From positions 1-6,913 of the forward strand of contig JALHHX010000118.1 in the NCBI GenBank assembly GCA_022837245.1: DNA of 6,913 nucleotides, given 5' to 3'. Source of the stretch: Lentisphaerota bacterium. Lineage in GTDB: Bacteria; Verrucomicrobiota; Kiritimatiellia; RFP12; UBA3636. The stretch's first letter is position 1. The number at the start of each line of letters is the position of its first letter. Made by a program: the position numbers and the translations under genes. Positions 6,701-6,913 of the stretch are shown piece by piece. Below the pieces are notes generated by a model, which was not told the DNA's origin, searched no databases, and saw only the letters and a program-made list of their open reading frames with translations.

Positions 6701-6913
6701 AACCAGAACTTTCCTCCGTGTAGGTGAGCATTGTCTCGATGAGTTCCCTGCTATAAACTGGGTTCAGAGACATGGTCTTGGAATTGCCCAGCTCGCGGCA
6801 CAGCTCGAACATCTGGCCACGCAGACCGGACAAGTCATAGTCGTCTGCAAAAGGCAGGGCGTCGTGCGCGAGCATGTCGCCGACGGTGATCATCTGGAAA
6901 CCCGCGTATCCCA
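3702..6913 (-). CDS. Giant FtsX-like ABC permease with large extracytoplasmic modules, 5'-truncated by window edge
   Basis: Membrane subunit of a MacB/LolC/FtsX-class (type VII) ABC transporter. The frame stays open upstream of the ATG at 6893 to the window edge (reading G-Y-A-G-F-Q before that Met), so the true N-terminus is outside; about 1069 residues are visible. Numbering from the Met at 6893, residues 1-350 are a soluble, probably extracytoplasmic region ending in a charged helical stretch (282-340). Membrane helices follow at about 352-371, 383-402 and 409-431, with conserved-looking ERLLCGF and THPAF between them. A basic segment, GMRNRPLKTFLT (469-480), leads into a MacB-like helix (474-496). 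A second extracytoplasmic domain spans about 497-772. A canonical FtsX domain follows at 773-890, with helices near 776-796, 813-848 and 866-886 and the typical DREREIFTYSALGLSPPNV cytoplasmic coupling loop. A soluble domain of about 160 residues follows the last helix (900-1063), which is unusual for the family. The stop is TAA at 3702-3704. The gene is first in view of an operon that ends in an ABC ATPase, its likely motor. The substrate is unknown. Confidence 0.88.
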   Translation of the reverse strand, partial: GYAGFQMITVGDMLAHDALPFADDYDLSGLRGQMFELCRELGNSKTMSLNPVYSRELIETMLTYTEESSGFRGLNFLNYAKGSSENAGVPKNSIFLFSGFSTEGPVVGLTHAPRTRILANGYVYMPGVSRNVATGWGARHYGIGYDADGRFERISSDADSGGSGGIKTTPNHLFFAHGGVSFNNGYAADPSGNPMYKPRVMLASKDAVHKTAANVSITGNPYEFFADRPDNIKRIGGSGEMILGSIAPELVDVNDVAVEAAMGYGVPLNADTMLHFDGIAQGANDVYVLNEVRLRILRNRNIVRDDLEQLHADAKDHMDEAKQMETENKWSLARAHHIFATCIENRVYGPLRGVTEDLVQAVVVLLLLNIPFAFAMERLLCGFTSIYKQIMGFCAFFIGTFLILYFTHPAFSLASAPIVIFLAFVIILLSVITISLMMGKIKQEIRAMQGLASTVHGIESDSSTTMSAILIGISGMRNRPLKTFLTSLTVVLLTFTILVFASFTPKEGVVESYLGRGSGENRIELHRFSFLEIDRMMERSIGAIYEKDFESFRRGGVFKLPTRPSDTGNTPISPDRVLYSPRTQKTASLRAVMGLDEGEFGRSEGLRRVVPEFGSGEFSHPPIYLPLLIANVLEAEVGDELLLNGRSLSYAGTFDGNALQSLNTLDGLRVLPPDFQSTMSRRGASPTAGAAASMFEDESGGSFEWLSSDVMALARLSDLDEMFPNANIVNFITMYPRNDNVELNLAARSMAQVFRGAVLVKSPEGTSRMFFTKAVEGSGFADVIVPLLLGGLIIFSSLMGSIVDREREIFTYSALGLSPPNVGALFFAESAVYSVIGGMGGYLISQLVAKIFSVLGKMGVMTPPEMNFSSLASVSTILIVMAVVMLSTIFPALRASRSANPGVSRKWKMPSPEGDNLKFVFPFTVSEVDFAGILSFIGEHFANHSDATLGEFAAKNVNLFKVPGAQGGKDAIGIEADISLAPFDLGIFQKFKMYSSEFEIAGINEVVVELERVGGTPSSWIRSNRNFAAELRQQFLLWRSLPIATVEHYRHETRIKLGADEAGRGSEEI

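Overview
The window holds four protein-coding genes, two of them cut by the window edges, packed with almost no intergenic space. Base composition is moderately GC-rich (roughly 55-60% by eye). A cell-wall amidase, a very large FtsX-family permease and a LolD/MacB-type ATPase point to a bacterium with an envelope. The long multi-domain permease and the OPT/DUF6785-like membrane protein recall uncultured, metagenome-derived members of the Planctomycetota, Lentisphaerota or Hydrogenedentota. That placement is an impression from family resemblance, not a demonstration.

Layout. Positions 1-863 (+ strand) carry the 3' part of an N-acetylmuramoyl-L-alanine amidase (Amidase_3 fold) whose start lies left of the window. 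Its stop is 1 nt from the stop of the convergent gene. From 6913 down to 865 the minus strand carries one apparent operon: a giant FtsX-like permease whose N-terminus runs off the right edge (6913-3702), a 665-aa polytopic OPT/DUF6785-like membrane protein (3673-1676), and a 265-aa ABC ATPase (1662-865). The gaps are 28 and 13 nt. No stretch longer than 30 nt is non-coding, and I see no RNA genes, insertion sequences, CRISPR arrays or convincing terminators.

How the parts may work together. The ATPase has every motif of the LolD/MacB/FtsE class, and the first gene is the permease type such ATPases drive. The two together would form a mechanotransmission-type (type VII) ABC system that couples cytoplasmic ATP hydrolysis to movement of large extracytoplasmic domains. 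The unusual point is the OPT-like membrane protein between permease and ATPase. Its position suggests co-expression, and possibly a shared substrate or complex. The permease also has two uncommon elements: a long extracytoplasmic N-terminal module followed by its own cluster of membrane segments, and a soluble domain of about 160 residues after the last membrane helix. The adjacent amidase invites comparison with FtsEX control of cell-wall amidases, but it lies on the opposite strand, so that link is speculative.
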